Below, piece by piece: positions 28,765 through 35,929 of a stretch of 64,000 bases of DNA (position 1 is its first letter; each line of letters starts with the position of its first letter). Under the pieces are notes generated by a model. That model was not told where the DNA came from, searched no databases, and saw nothing but the letters and a program-made list of their open reading frames with translations. The position numbers were made by a program, and so were the translations under genes. Source of the stretch: DGNJ01 sp002388905 (lineage in GTDB: Bacteria > Pseudomonadota > Gammaproteobacteria > Pseudomonadales > Porticoccaceae); contig DAITSJ010000011.1 of NCBI GenBank assembly GCA_036843405.1, forward strand, positions 39,424-103,423, written 5' to 3'.

Positions 28765-30141
28765 ATGACATCGGTAAACCAGAAGCTGTCGCGCTGGAAG
28801 GACAGCGTCCGCGAGTATCTGTTCGACGTGTCGGGCCGCTCCCGCAACGACGGCAAGGCCTGGAGCCAGGCGCGCCTGCGCCGGGAGATCGAGGCCTGTG
28901 TCGAGGCTCCCCGGGGGGAGATGGACGCCCGCAAGCGGGCGGCGGAAATAGGCGCCGCCTATGCCGTTGCCGAAGCACCGGAGAGAAAGCGGATACTGGC
29001 GCTGCTTGTCGACGAGTTCGGGCCGGTCATGGAAAAGGTCGACGCCGCCATCGAGGTCTATCGCCAGGCCGGGGAGCAGGGCGCCGGTGTCGACAGCGCC
29101 GCGGCTTCACTGCGGGAGGCGTTGCGCCCCCGGCGCGTGGACCTGCTGACCCGGTTTACCAGTCTGCCCGACGGCATGAAGTTTCTGGTGGATATGCGCG
29201 AGGAACTTCTCGCCTTCATTCGGGAAGACGAGGGGCTCCGGCCCCTGGACGCCGATATGCGCGGCCTGTTCCGGCTCTGGTTCGATCAGGGCTTTCTGGA
29301 TATCGAGCGGATCACCTGGTCCTCCTCGGCGAGCCTCCTCGAGAAACTCATGGATTACGAGGCTATCCACTCGATCGTCTCCTGGGAGGATCTAAAGAAC
29401 CGGCTGGACCGGGACCGGCGTTGTTATACGGTGTTTCACCCGCGCATGCCCGGCGAACCGCTCGCGATCCTCCACGTGGCACTGACCACAGGCATAGCCA
29501 CAAACATTCAGTCGCTTCTGGACGTCCAGGCGCCGCCCCTGGCCGCCGCCGAGGCGGACACGGCGGTGTTTTATTCAGTGACCAGTCCGCAGCGGGGCCT
29601 CCGGGGCATCAGTTTCGGGGAGTACATCATCAAGGAAGCGGTCAAGCAACTGCGCTCGGAATTGCCCGACCTGAAGACCTTCGTGACCCTGTCGCCGGTT
29701 CCGGGGTTCAGGCTGTGGCTTGAAAAGAACCTGGAAGACGGGGAACTGGACAATCTTCCCTTTGCCGCGGATGCGCTCTTTTCGGTCCTCGAGAGGGTGG
29801 CCGGTGGCGAGGAATCGGACTGGCTGCCCACCCTCGAGGCCTTTATGCACCGCAAATGCCTCGAGTACCTGACCACCCTCCAGCGGGGCCGGCCCGTCAA
29901 CCCGGTGACCCGGTTCCACCTGCGCAACGGCGCTTCCATCCACCGAATCAATTTCATGGGCGATCGTTCAGCCAACGGTCTCCGGAGTGCCTGCGGGATG
30001 ATGGTCAATTACGGTTACAACCTGAAAACCCTGGAAACCAATCTGGCAAAATATCATGAGGGCCAGTTGCCGGTGAGCGGCAAGCTGCTCAGGACGGCGC
30101 GCGGCGAGAAGCTGCCCGTCGGCCATCTGGTCACCGGCTAA
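28765..30141 (+). CDS. Malonyl-CoA decarboxylase
   Basis: 458 aa. Converts malonyl-CoA to acetyl-CoA. The N-terminal helical domain is followed by the GNAT-like catalytic domain: PRMPGEPLAILHVALT, SVTSPQRGLRGISFGEY with the active-site Ser, and the C-terminal HRINFMGDRSANG with the His are recognisable family blocks. GGGAG stands nine bases before the ATG. Likely role in fatty-acid or malonate metabolism; no malonyl-CoA synthetase (MatB) gene lies adjacent, unlike mat operons. Confidence 0.93.
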   Translation: MTSVNQKLSRWKDSVREYLFDVSGRSRNDGKAWSQARLRREIEACVEAPRGEMDARKRAAEIGAAYAVAEAPERKRILALLVDEFGPVMEKVDAAIEVYRQAGEQGAGVDSAAASLREALRPRRVDLLTRFTSLPDGMKFLVDMREELLAFIREDEGLRPLDADMRGLFRLWFDQGFLDIERITWSSSASLLEKLMDYEAIHSIVSWEDLKNRLDRDRRCYTVFHPRMPGEPLAILHVALTTGIATNIQSLLDVQAPPLAAAEADTAVFYSVTSPQRGLRGISFGEYIIKEAVKQLRSELPDLKTFVTLSPVPGFRLWLEKNLEDGELDNLPFAADALFSVLERVAGGEESDWLPTLEAFMHRKCLEYLTTLQRGRPVNPVTRFHLRNGASIHRINFMGDRSANGLRSACGMMVNYGYNLKTLETNLAKYHEGQLPVSGKLLRTARGEKLPVGHLVTG

Positions 30142-30157
30142 GTGCTATCTTTCAGGC

Positions 30158-31090
30158 ATGGCCGTCAATGGAGTCAGTTTGAAAAGTCCCGTGGTCACCG
30201 TATTTGGCGCTACCGGGTTTCTGGGGCGGGAGATCTGCCAGGCACTGGTGGAAGAGGGCTGGATCGTCCGCCTGGCGGCACGCCAGCCCAACCGCGTCCT
30301 CCTTTCCGGTATCCCCCGCGACCGCAGTGAACGGGTCGCCGTGGATATCCGCCGGCGCCCGGAGGTGGCCCGGGCCCTGGAAGGGGCGGCAGCCGCTGTC
30401 AATGCCGTGTCCCTCTATGTGCAGAGCCGCAAACTGCGGTTCGAGGATGTCCACGTCAGGGGCGCCGCCGCCATCGCCGAGTGCGCCCGGGAACAGGGTG
30501 TCGATCGCCTGGTGCATATTTCGGGTATTGGTGTCGATCCGCAGTCCCCGTCCGCTTACGTGCGCGCCCGGGCACAGGGCGAGCAGGCTGTGCGGGAGGC
30601 TTTTGCCGGTGCCACCGTGCTCAGGCCGTCCGTCCTTTTCGGCCCCGGGGATGCTTTCGTTAGCAACCTGGTGAAGATTGCCCGGTTGCCGGCGGTGCCC
30701 CTGTTCGGCCGTGGCCAGACCCGTCTGCAGCCGGCGTTTGTGGAGGATGTGGCGGAGGCGGTCAATGTTGCGCTGCACCGGCCCGACAGCACCGGCCGGG
30801 TCTATGAGCTGGGCGGCGGCCAGGTACTCACTTACCGGGAGGCCGTGACCGCGGTGATGAAGGAACTGGGCGTCAGGCGGCCCCTGATGCCCGTTCCATT
30901 TGTGTTCTGGAAGCTGATTGCCGCCCTGCTGCGGCCATTGCCCAATCCGCCCCTGACCCGGGACCAGGTAGTCCTAATGGCGACCGATAATATCGCCGGC
31001 AGCGAGATTCCCGGATTTGCCGACCTGGAACTCGAGGCCAGGCGCTTCGATCAGGCCTTAACGATGTGCCTCAAAAGTGTTTTCAGTTAA
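30158..31090 (+). CDS. NDUFA9-like SDR/NAD(P)-binding protein
   Basis: 310 aa Rossmann-fold protein of the extended atypical SDR class. The nucleotide motif is VFGATGFLGR at residues 15-24, and the NDUFA9-type core (RPSVLFGPGD, FVEDVAEAVN, YELGGGQVLTY) is intact. Bacterial members are annotated as complex I NDUFA9-related or nucleoside-diphosphate-sugar epimerase-like; physiological role unclear. Starts 16 bases after malonyl-CoA decarboxylase, probably the same transcript. Confidence 0.88.
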   Translation: MAVNGVSLKSPVVTVFGATGFLGREICQALVEEGWIVRLAARQPNRVLLSGIPRDRSERVAVDIRRRPEVARALEGAAAAVNAVSLYVQSRKLRFEDVHVRGAAAIAECAREQGVDRLVHISGIGVDPQSPSAYVRARAQGEQAVREAFAGATVLRPSVLFGPGDAFVSNLVKIARLPAVPLFGRGQTRLQPAFVEDVAEAVNVALHRPDSTGRVYELGGGQVLTYREAVTAVMKELGVRRPLMPVPFVFWKLIAALLRPLPNPPLTRDQVVLMATDNIAGSEIPGFADLELEARRFDQALTMCLKSVFS

Positions 31091-31460
31091 GAACACGGTA
31101 GCCCCTTCCAAGAAGGCAGTTCCTGACAACCTGTCGACGTTCCCGTGCTGCTGAGGCGGCGCCCCGCACGCCACCGGTGACGGCCCCGACCCCTGCGCCC
31201 TTTTTTGCCGTATCGCTGTCGCCCACCACGGCGCCCAGTACGCCACCAATCGCGGCACCCCCGGCGGCATTGGTGACGGTTCTACGCCCGATGGCTACCT
31301 GTTGGGCATATTGCTGGCAATCGGCCAGATCGATGCGGTACTGGACCCTGTCTACGCCTTTGGAATCGATGATAATGCCCGAGCTCGGGCCCGCTGTTCC
31401 GGAAGCACAGGCGGTGGTGAGAATGAAGAAAAGGCAGGACAGTCCGGCTTTCGCGGCCAT
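31083..31460 (-). CDS. Glycine-zipper lipoprotein
   Basis: 125 aa from ATG 31460, with GGAG eight bases upstream. A signal peptide ends in a lipobox-like LTTAC followed by ASGTAG. The core has a glycine-zipper repeat (GGAAIGGVLGAVVG and GAGVGAVTGGVRGA) typical of small outer-membrane lipoproteins of the SlyB/Lpp-like group. Last 8 bases overlap the end of the convergent NDUFA9-like gene. Function unknown, probably envelope integrity. Confidence 0.75.
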   Translation of the reverse strand: MAAKAGLSCLFFILTTACASGTAGPSSGIIIDSKGVDRVQYRIDLADCQQYAQQVAIGRRTVTNAAGGAAIGGVLGAVVGDSDTAKKGAGVGAVTGGVRGAASAARERRQVVRNCLLGRGYRVLN

Positions 31461-31552
31461 GAGCAATACTCCGTGGAACCTTCCTTATTAGAACGCACGA
31501 TGCGGTTTGAGGTTGACCGGAATCGAAAAAAGCCGGCGTAGGGTGTCGGTTT

Positions 31553-31840
31553 TCAGGGTTTATCGGGTGAAGGTTCGGCAACGGACTGGAGACCGGGTGT
31601 TGTGCGTGCGCCATAGCGCAGCGGTACTTCCTGGCGATCATCGACCAGGTCGCCGGTCATCAGCCAGAGGGCATAGCGGGGATAGCGCTGACAAACCTTC
31701 TGGGCAATGTCGACACGGAAATTGCCGCTCCGGGTCTCGACATTGATCAGGGTCTGCTTGGGAATCCCCAGTTCGTTGGCGAAGGCCTGTCGCCCCTTGC
31801 CCAGGTATTCGCGCAGTTCGCGAATTCGCTTTCCTATCAT
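31553..31840 (-). CDS. XRE-family phage-type repressor
   Basis: About 95 aa from ATG 31840 (MIGKRIRELREYLG). A helix-turn-helix domain occupies residues 1-60: RQAFANELGIPKQTLINVE is the helix-turn-helix core. It is followed by YPRYALWLMTGDL, a tail seen in repressor-like regulators of filamentous and tailed phages, then a short polar C-terminus without a CI protease domain. It diverges from the Xis/Cox-like gene across an operator palindrome (31870-31901), consistent with autoregulation. An in-frame ATG at 31894 would place the start inside that palindrome, so I did not use it. Confidence 0.7.
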   Translation of the reverse strand: MIGKRIRELREYLGKGRQAFANELGIPKQTLINVETRSGNFRVDIAQKVCQRYPRYALWLMTGDLVDDRQEVPLRYGARTTPGLQSVAEPSPDKP

Positions 31841-31853
31841 GCGGTGACGCCGG

Positions 31854-31881
31854 TTGACATCGTAAAAACTACCGGTATAGT
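31854..31881 (+). promoter_or_regulatory. Strong sigma70 promoter driving the Xis/Cox-like gene
   Basis: TTGACA at 31854-31859, a 16-base spacer, and TATAGT at 31876-31881 on the plus strand; the -35 box is perfect and the -10 box is one step from consensus. The start of transcription would fall near 31888-31890, inside the operator palindrome, so a bound repressor should block it. The -35 lies just upstream of the repressor start codon on the opposite strand. Confidence 0.65.
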
Positions 31882-31901
31882 CATATATGACCACACCGGT
31901 A
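31870..31901. promoter_or_regulatory. Operator-like interrupted palindrome
   Basis: A 32-base sequence centred between 31885 and 31886. Outer arms TACCGGT...ACCGGTA and a central perfect TCATATATGA give 14 of 16 complementary pairs. It sits between the divergent repressor and Xis/Cox-like genes and contains the plus-strand -10 box. This is the pattern expected for the binding site of a dimeric or tetrameric XRE repressor. Confidence 0.6.
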
Positions 31902-31909
31902 AGTGGGCA

Positions 31910-31942
31910 CTATTTGATCCTATTTGACTGGATTCTATTTGA
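31910..31942 (+). repeat. Three direct CTATTTGA repeats
   Basis: CTATTTGA occurs at 31910-31917, 31920-31927 and 31935-31942, spaced by 10 and 15 bases, between the operator palindrome and the Xis/Cox-like start. Spacing near one and one-and-a-half helical turns suggests protein binding, for example by the excisionase-like product. Confidence 0.55.
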
Positions 31943-31960
31943 CCGGGAGTGCCACCACAA

Positions 31961-32194
31961 ATGGAGATTGATGAAAGAGGCTGCTCGCTGGCCCCGCCGC
32001 CCGTGATGTCCCAGGCAAAGTTTGCCGACCTTATTGGCAAGGAGGAAAAAACCGTGCGATCATGGGTTACCACCAGAGCGATACCGACGGTGCTGGTGGG
32101 CGGCTCAAGATTGATCCATTTTGAGCGGCTGCGTTCGGAGCTGGCCGGTGGCAAGTACCGGTTTGCCGCCGGTGATTACGGCGAAGAATACTGA
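31961..32194 (+). CDS. Xis/Cox-like small DNA-binding protein
   Basis: 77 aa from ATG 31961, with GGGAG 11 bases upstream. The central MSQAKFADLIGKEEKTVRSW followed by IPTVLVGGSRLIHFERLR is a winged-helix/excisionase-type DNA-binding pattern, as in phage Cox and Xis proteins. With the divergent XRE repressor it forms a phage-style regulatory switch. No integrase, replication or structural gene accompanies it. A GTG start 12 bases upstream is possible. Confidence 0.65.
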   Translation: MEIDERGCSLAPPPVMSQAKFADLIGKEEKTVRSWVTTRAIPTVLVGGSRLIHFERLRSELAGGKYRFAAGDYGEEY

Positions 32195-32468
32195 AAATCT
32201 CTGTTATGTCAGGCGGGAAAACCCGGTAGCAGGGCAGGCTGTTGCTCTTCCGGATTTTCCGACCCGGCAACGGAACGTGTGGCGACGTGGGTTGTGGTGA
32301 AAAGGCTTTCCGCATGGCCCCTTACAGCCTGCCAACGCCCTTATAAACAGGATATTAGCGCCCCTCAGCGCTAAACGATTGATTTCTGCAACGCGCACGG
32401 ACGCGGGTGCCGCGTCACGGCGTCAAGCCAGCCGCTAGCTGCCAGGCCTAGTTTGCCAAGGATGGAAC
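32195..32468. other. 274-base intergenic region with short hairpin
   Basis: No gene recognised. The only clear structure is TTAGCGC-CCCTCA-GCGCTAA at 32355-32374 (7-bp arms, 6-base loop). No long T-run follows, so a terminator is uncertain. Confidence 0.4.
32355..32374. repeat. TTAGCGC/GCGCTAA hairpin
   Basis: Perfect 7-bp inverted repeat with a 6-base loop between the phage-switch genes and the small membrane ORF. Could be a weak terminator, an operator, or a remnant recombination site. Confidence 0.35.
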
Positions 32469-32630
32469 ATGACAATAGACACAGGGTTACTGCTCGCCAA
32501 GCTTATCTTGATTGGTCTCGTTACCCTCGGCGCCGGGGGTTACCTCTGCGGTCTCTGCCTGGGGCTTGCCCACAGGCCGGAATTTCCCCGGCTCAAACGC
32601 CGGTTGCGAACACTTTTCAATCGCCATTGA
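32469..32630 (+). CDS. Small single-pass membrane peptide (unknown)
   Basis: 53 codons from ATG 32469, below usual ORF-length limits. AAGGA stands six bases upstream. Residues 5-33 are hydrophobic with glycines (LILIGLVTLGAGGYL) and two cysteines, then a strongly basic tail (LKRRLRTLFNRH). This topology fits a small inner-membrane peptide, or a phage-type minor coat or toxin-like peptide next to the phage switch. No homology recognised. Confidence 0.45.
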   Translation: MTIDTGLLLAKLILIGLVTLGAGGYLCGLCLGLAHRPEFPRLKRRLRTLFNRH

Positions 32631-32638
32631 CGATGCCC

Positions 32639-34270
32639 TCAGCGGTCCGCGAGGATGAAGTCCGCGCCCTTCTCGGCGATCATCACGGTAGGCGCATTAG
32701 TGTTGCCTGAGGTGATGCGCGGCATAATCGAGGCATCCACCACGCGCAGCCCCAGGATTCCCCGTACTGCGAGCCTGTCGTCCACCACCGCCGATTCGTC
32801 CCGACCCATCTTGCAGGTGCCCACGGGATGGAAGATGGTGGTGCCCAGGTCGCCCGCGGCAGCCAGCAGGTCGCCATCATCCACTACTTCACTACCCGGC
32901 AGCCACTCCCGGGGTTCGTAGGACGCCAGGGCCGGCGCCGCCATGATACGGCGCGTCATCGTCATGCCGGCGAGGGCCACCCGCCGATCGTCCTCGGTGC
33001 TAAGGTAACGGGGCGCGATTGCCGGGTGCCTGCGAGGGTCGGGGCTCCGGATATGGACTGAGCCCCGGCTTTCGGGCTGCAGATTGCATACCGACGGGGT
33101 AATGGCATCAAACCGGTGCAGGGGCTCGCCGAAACTGTCCAGGGACAGGGGCTGGACATGCCATTCCAGGTTGGCGGAGGTCCGGTCCGGGGCGCTTCTG
33201 GCGAACGCGCCCAGTTGCGAGGGCGGCATGGTCAGTGGGCCGGTGCGCCGCAACAGATATTCCAAAGCCATGGCCGCCTTGCCGGACAATGAATTGGCAA
33301 GTCGATTGAGAGTCCGGGTGTTGGCAACCTTGTAGACCATGCGTATCTGCAAGTGGTCTTGCAGATTTTCTCCCACGCCCGGCAGGTCCCGGACCACGCC
33401 AATTCCCAGGTCGCGCAGCAATGGGCCGGGCCCTATCCCCGAAACCAGGAGAATCTGGGGTGAGCCGATGGCGCCGGCGGCAAGGATCACTTCCCGGCGC
33501 GCGCCGATGATAGTGCCGCTGGCCGGCCCACGCCTGCTGGCAGAGCCCGCCGACACCGGACCGACCACGATACCACTGGCACGGGTTCCATCGGCCGTGC
33601 GTTCCAGTTGAAGGCGCTCGACCAATGTATCCGTCATTACCCTGAGATTGGGACGATGCTGCACCGGCCGCAAAAAGGCCCTGGTGGCACTCCAGCGCAT
33701 ACCCCGGCGCTGGTTCATCTGGAAATAGGCGTTGCCGAAATTGTCTCCGCGGTTGAACTCGTCGATCTTGGGAATGCCGCACTGCTCGGCCGCGTCCCGC
33801 CAGGCATCCAGTATTTCCCAACTCACCCGGCGCTCCTCGACGCGCAACTCGCCGCCGCTGCCGTGCCAGGCATCGGCGCCGTGCTGGTAGTCCTCGGAGC
33901 GTTTGAATACCGGCAGCACATCCTCCCAGGACCAGCCCCGGTTGCCCAGTTCCGCCCAATGATCGTAATCGCTGCGCTGTCCACGCATGTAGATCATGGC
34001 GTTGATTGACGAACAGCCCCCCAGCACCTTGCCCCGGGCATAGCCCAGAGTGCGGCCATTGAGACCGGGTTCCGGTTCGGTGCGATAACACCAGTCGGTG
34101 CGGGGATTGCCGATGGTATAGAGGTAGCCCACAGGGATGTTTATCCAGAAATAATCATCCTTGCCACCGGCTTCGACGAGGAGCACGCTGACGTTCGGGT
34201 CGGAGGAGAGCCGGTTGGCAAGTACGCAGCCGGCGGTGCCGCCGCCGACAATAATGTAGTCGTAAATCAA
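32639..34270 (-). CDS. GMC-family FAD-dependent oxidoreductase (alcohol/choline dehydrogenase type)
   Basis: 543 aa. FAD motif YIIVGGGTAGCVLANRL opens the protein (G-x-G-x2-G), GMC signature 1 is GYARGKVLGGCSSINAMIY, signature 2 is AGAIGSPQILLVSGIG, and the C-terminal active-site His/Asn region is HPVGTCKMG...NTNAPTVMIAE. Similar enzymes oxidise primary alcohols, including alkanols and choline. It diverges from an aldehyde dehydrogenase, suggesting sequential oxidation of an alcohol; the substrate is not fixed by sequence. Confidence 0.93.
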   Translation of the reverse strand: MIYDYIIVGGGTAGCVLANRLSSDPNVSVLLVEAGGKDDYFWINIPVGYLYTIGNPRTDWCYRTEPEPGLNGRTLGYARGKVLGGCSSINAMIYMRGQRSDYDHWAELGNRGWSWEDVLPVFKRSEDYQHGADAWHGSGGELRVEERRVSWEILDAWRDAAEQCGIPKIDEFNRGDNFGNAYFQMNQRRGMRWSATRAFLRPVQHRPNLRVMTDTLVERLQLERTADGTRASGIVVGPVSAGSASRRGPASGTIIGARREVILAAGAIGSPQILLVSGIGPGPLLRDLGIGVVRDLPGVGENLQDHLQIRMVYKVANTRTLNRLANSLSGKAAMALEYLLRRTGPLTMPPSQLGAFARSAPDRTSANLEWHVQPLSLDSFGEPLHRFDAITPSVCNLQPESRGSVHIRSPDPRRHPAIAPRYLSTEDDRRVALAGMTMTRRIMAAPALASYEPREWLPGSEVVDDGDLLAAAGDLGTTIFHPVGTCKMGRDESAVVDDRLAVRGILGLRVVDASIMPRITSGNTNAPTVMIAEKGADFILADR

Positions 34271-34440
34271 GGAACCCCCTTTTTCCGGACAATGTATCCA
34301 CCGGCCACGCCGTTGTCCACGGCACCATGGGATGGCGGCTCATCGGAATCGGCTTTTCGGTGGCGATTGCCGGTGCTATATACAGGGTGTTCATCAATCC
34401 ACAACAGGCCGGTGGCTTTTTGCCGGTGGGGAGAATGATC

Positions 34441-35871
34441 ATGGAATCGCGGGAGCACTTCTATATCGACGGTCGCTGGGTGCAACCGGAAGCGGGGCAG
34501 TCCCATCAGGTAATAAACCCGGCCACCGAAGAACCTGTTGCCACTATCCGGCTCGGTGATGCGGCGGACGTGGATCGTGCCGTGGCCGCGGCCCGGAGGG
34601 CCTTTGCCGGTTTCAGCGAAACCAGCCGGGAGGAGCGCCTGGCCTGGCTTGATCGTATCGCCGAAATCTACGAAGCCCGGCTCGAGGACATGGCCCAGGC
34701 CATTACCCTGGAAATGGGTGCGCCCATCACCCTGAGCCGAAAAGCCCAGGCGAGCGCGGGCCTGGGCCATTTTCGCCGGATGCGCGACGTGCTTGCCGGT
34801 TTCCCCTTGGAGACAACCCTCTCGGGCAATCTTATACGCCGGGAACCGGTGGGGGTCTGTGCGCTGATTACGCCCTGGAACTGGCCCATGAACCAGATTG
34901 CCTGCAAGGTGGCGCCGGCCCTGGCGGCGGGCTGTACCATGGTGCTCAAGCCCAGCGAGAACGCGCCCCTGAGTGCCCGGCTGTTTGCGGAAATCCTCCA
35001 CGAGGCGGGCCTTCCCCGCGGTGTTTTCAACCTGGTTAACGGCGACGGACCCACAGTTGGAGAAGCCATGGCCGCCCACGGGGACGTGGATTTGGTTTCC
35101 GTTACCGGTTCGGTCCGCGCCGGTGCCCGGGTGGCCCACGCCGCGGCGGACACCATAAAACGTGTCACCCAGGAACTGGGCGGCAAATCCGCCAACATAA
35201 TTCTCGCCGACGCCGACCTGGAGACAGCGGTGTCCGGGGGGGTGCGTTCAATGATGGTCAACACCGGCCAGAGCTGTAATGCGCCTTCGCGGATGCTGGT
35301 GCCGGCTGCCGTGTACGAAGAGGCGGTAGCCATCGCCAGGGAGACGGCCGAGGCCATTGTCCCGGGGGATCCCGCCCTGGAAGCCACGGTCATGGGGCCT
35401 CTTTCCAGCGACGCCCAGTTCGACAAGGTCCGGAGCATGATCCGCGCGGGGGTCGACGAGGGTGCCCGCCTTGTATGCGGGTCGCCGGAACGGGCGCAGG
35501 GTTTCGATCGGGGTTATTTCGTCTCACCCGCGGTTTTTGCCGACGTCGACAACGACATGACCATCGCCCGGGAGGAAATCTTCGGTCCCGTCCTCTGCCT
35601 GATTCCCTACAACGACGAGCAAGAGGGAATACGTATTGCCAACGACACGCCCTATGGATTGTCGGGCTATGTCTGGTCGGACGATATCGAGCACGCCCGG
35701 CAGGTGGCCCGGAAAATCCGGGCGGGAATGATACATATCAACGGCGCGCCGCCGGACAACGCTGCCCCCTTTGGGGGCTATAAGCAATCCGGCAACGGTC
35801 GCGAATGGGGTGTATTCGGGCTTGAAGAGTTCCTGGAAACCAAGGCCATACTGGGCGGTACCGGCGATTGA
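34441..35871 (+). CDS. NAD(P)-dependent aldehyde dehydrogenase
   Basis: 476 aa from ATG 34441, with GGGGAGA seven bases upstream; the earlier in-frame starts are rejected. NAD-binding ITPWNWPMNQ, catalytic Glu in QELGGKSANIIL, and catalytic Cys in NTGQSCNAPSR identify the ALDH superfamily. It oxidises an aldehyde to the acid, likely the product of the divergent GMC enzyme, and could feed the PrpE-type synthetase encoded 58 bases downstream on the opposite strand. Confidence 0.94.
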   Translation: MESREHFYIDGRWVQPEAGQSHQVINPATEEPVATIRLGDAADVDRAVAAARRAFAGFSETSREERLAWLDRIAEIYEARLEDMAQAITLEMGAPITLSRKAQASAGLGHFRRMRDVLAGFPLETTLSGNLIRREPVGVCALITPWNWPMNQIACKVAPALAAGCTMVLKPSENAPLSARLFAEILHEAGLPRGVFNLVNGDGPTVGEAMAAHGDVDLVSVTGSVRAGARVAHAAADTIKRVTQELGGKSANIILADADLETAVSGGVRSMMVNTGQSCNAPSRMLVPAAVYEEAVAIARETAEAIVPGDPALEATVMGPLSSDAQFDKVRSMIRAGVDEGARLVCGSPERAQGFDRGYFVSPAVFADVDNDMTIAREEIFGPVLCLIPYNDEQEGIRIANDTPYGLSGYVWSDDIEHARQVARKIRAGMIHINGAPPDNAAPFGGYKQSGNGREWGVFGLEEFLETKAILGGTGD

Positions 35872-35929
35872 TGCCCGTCTACCGGTCACGGCTATTCGGT
35901 AGCAGTAATGAGGGCCACAGGGCTCGCTT

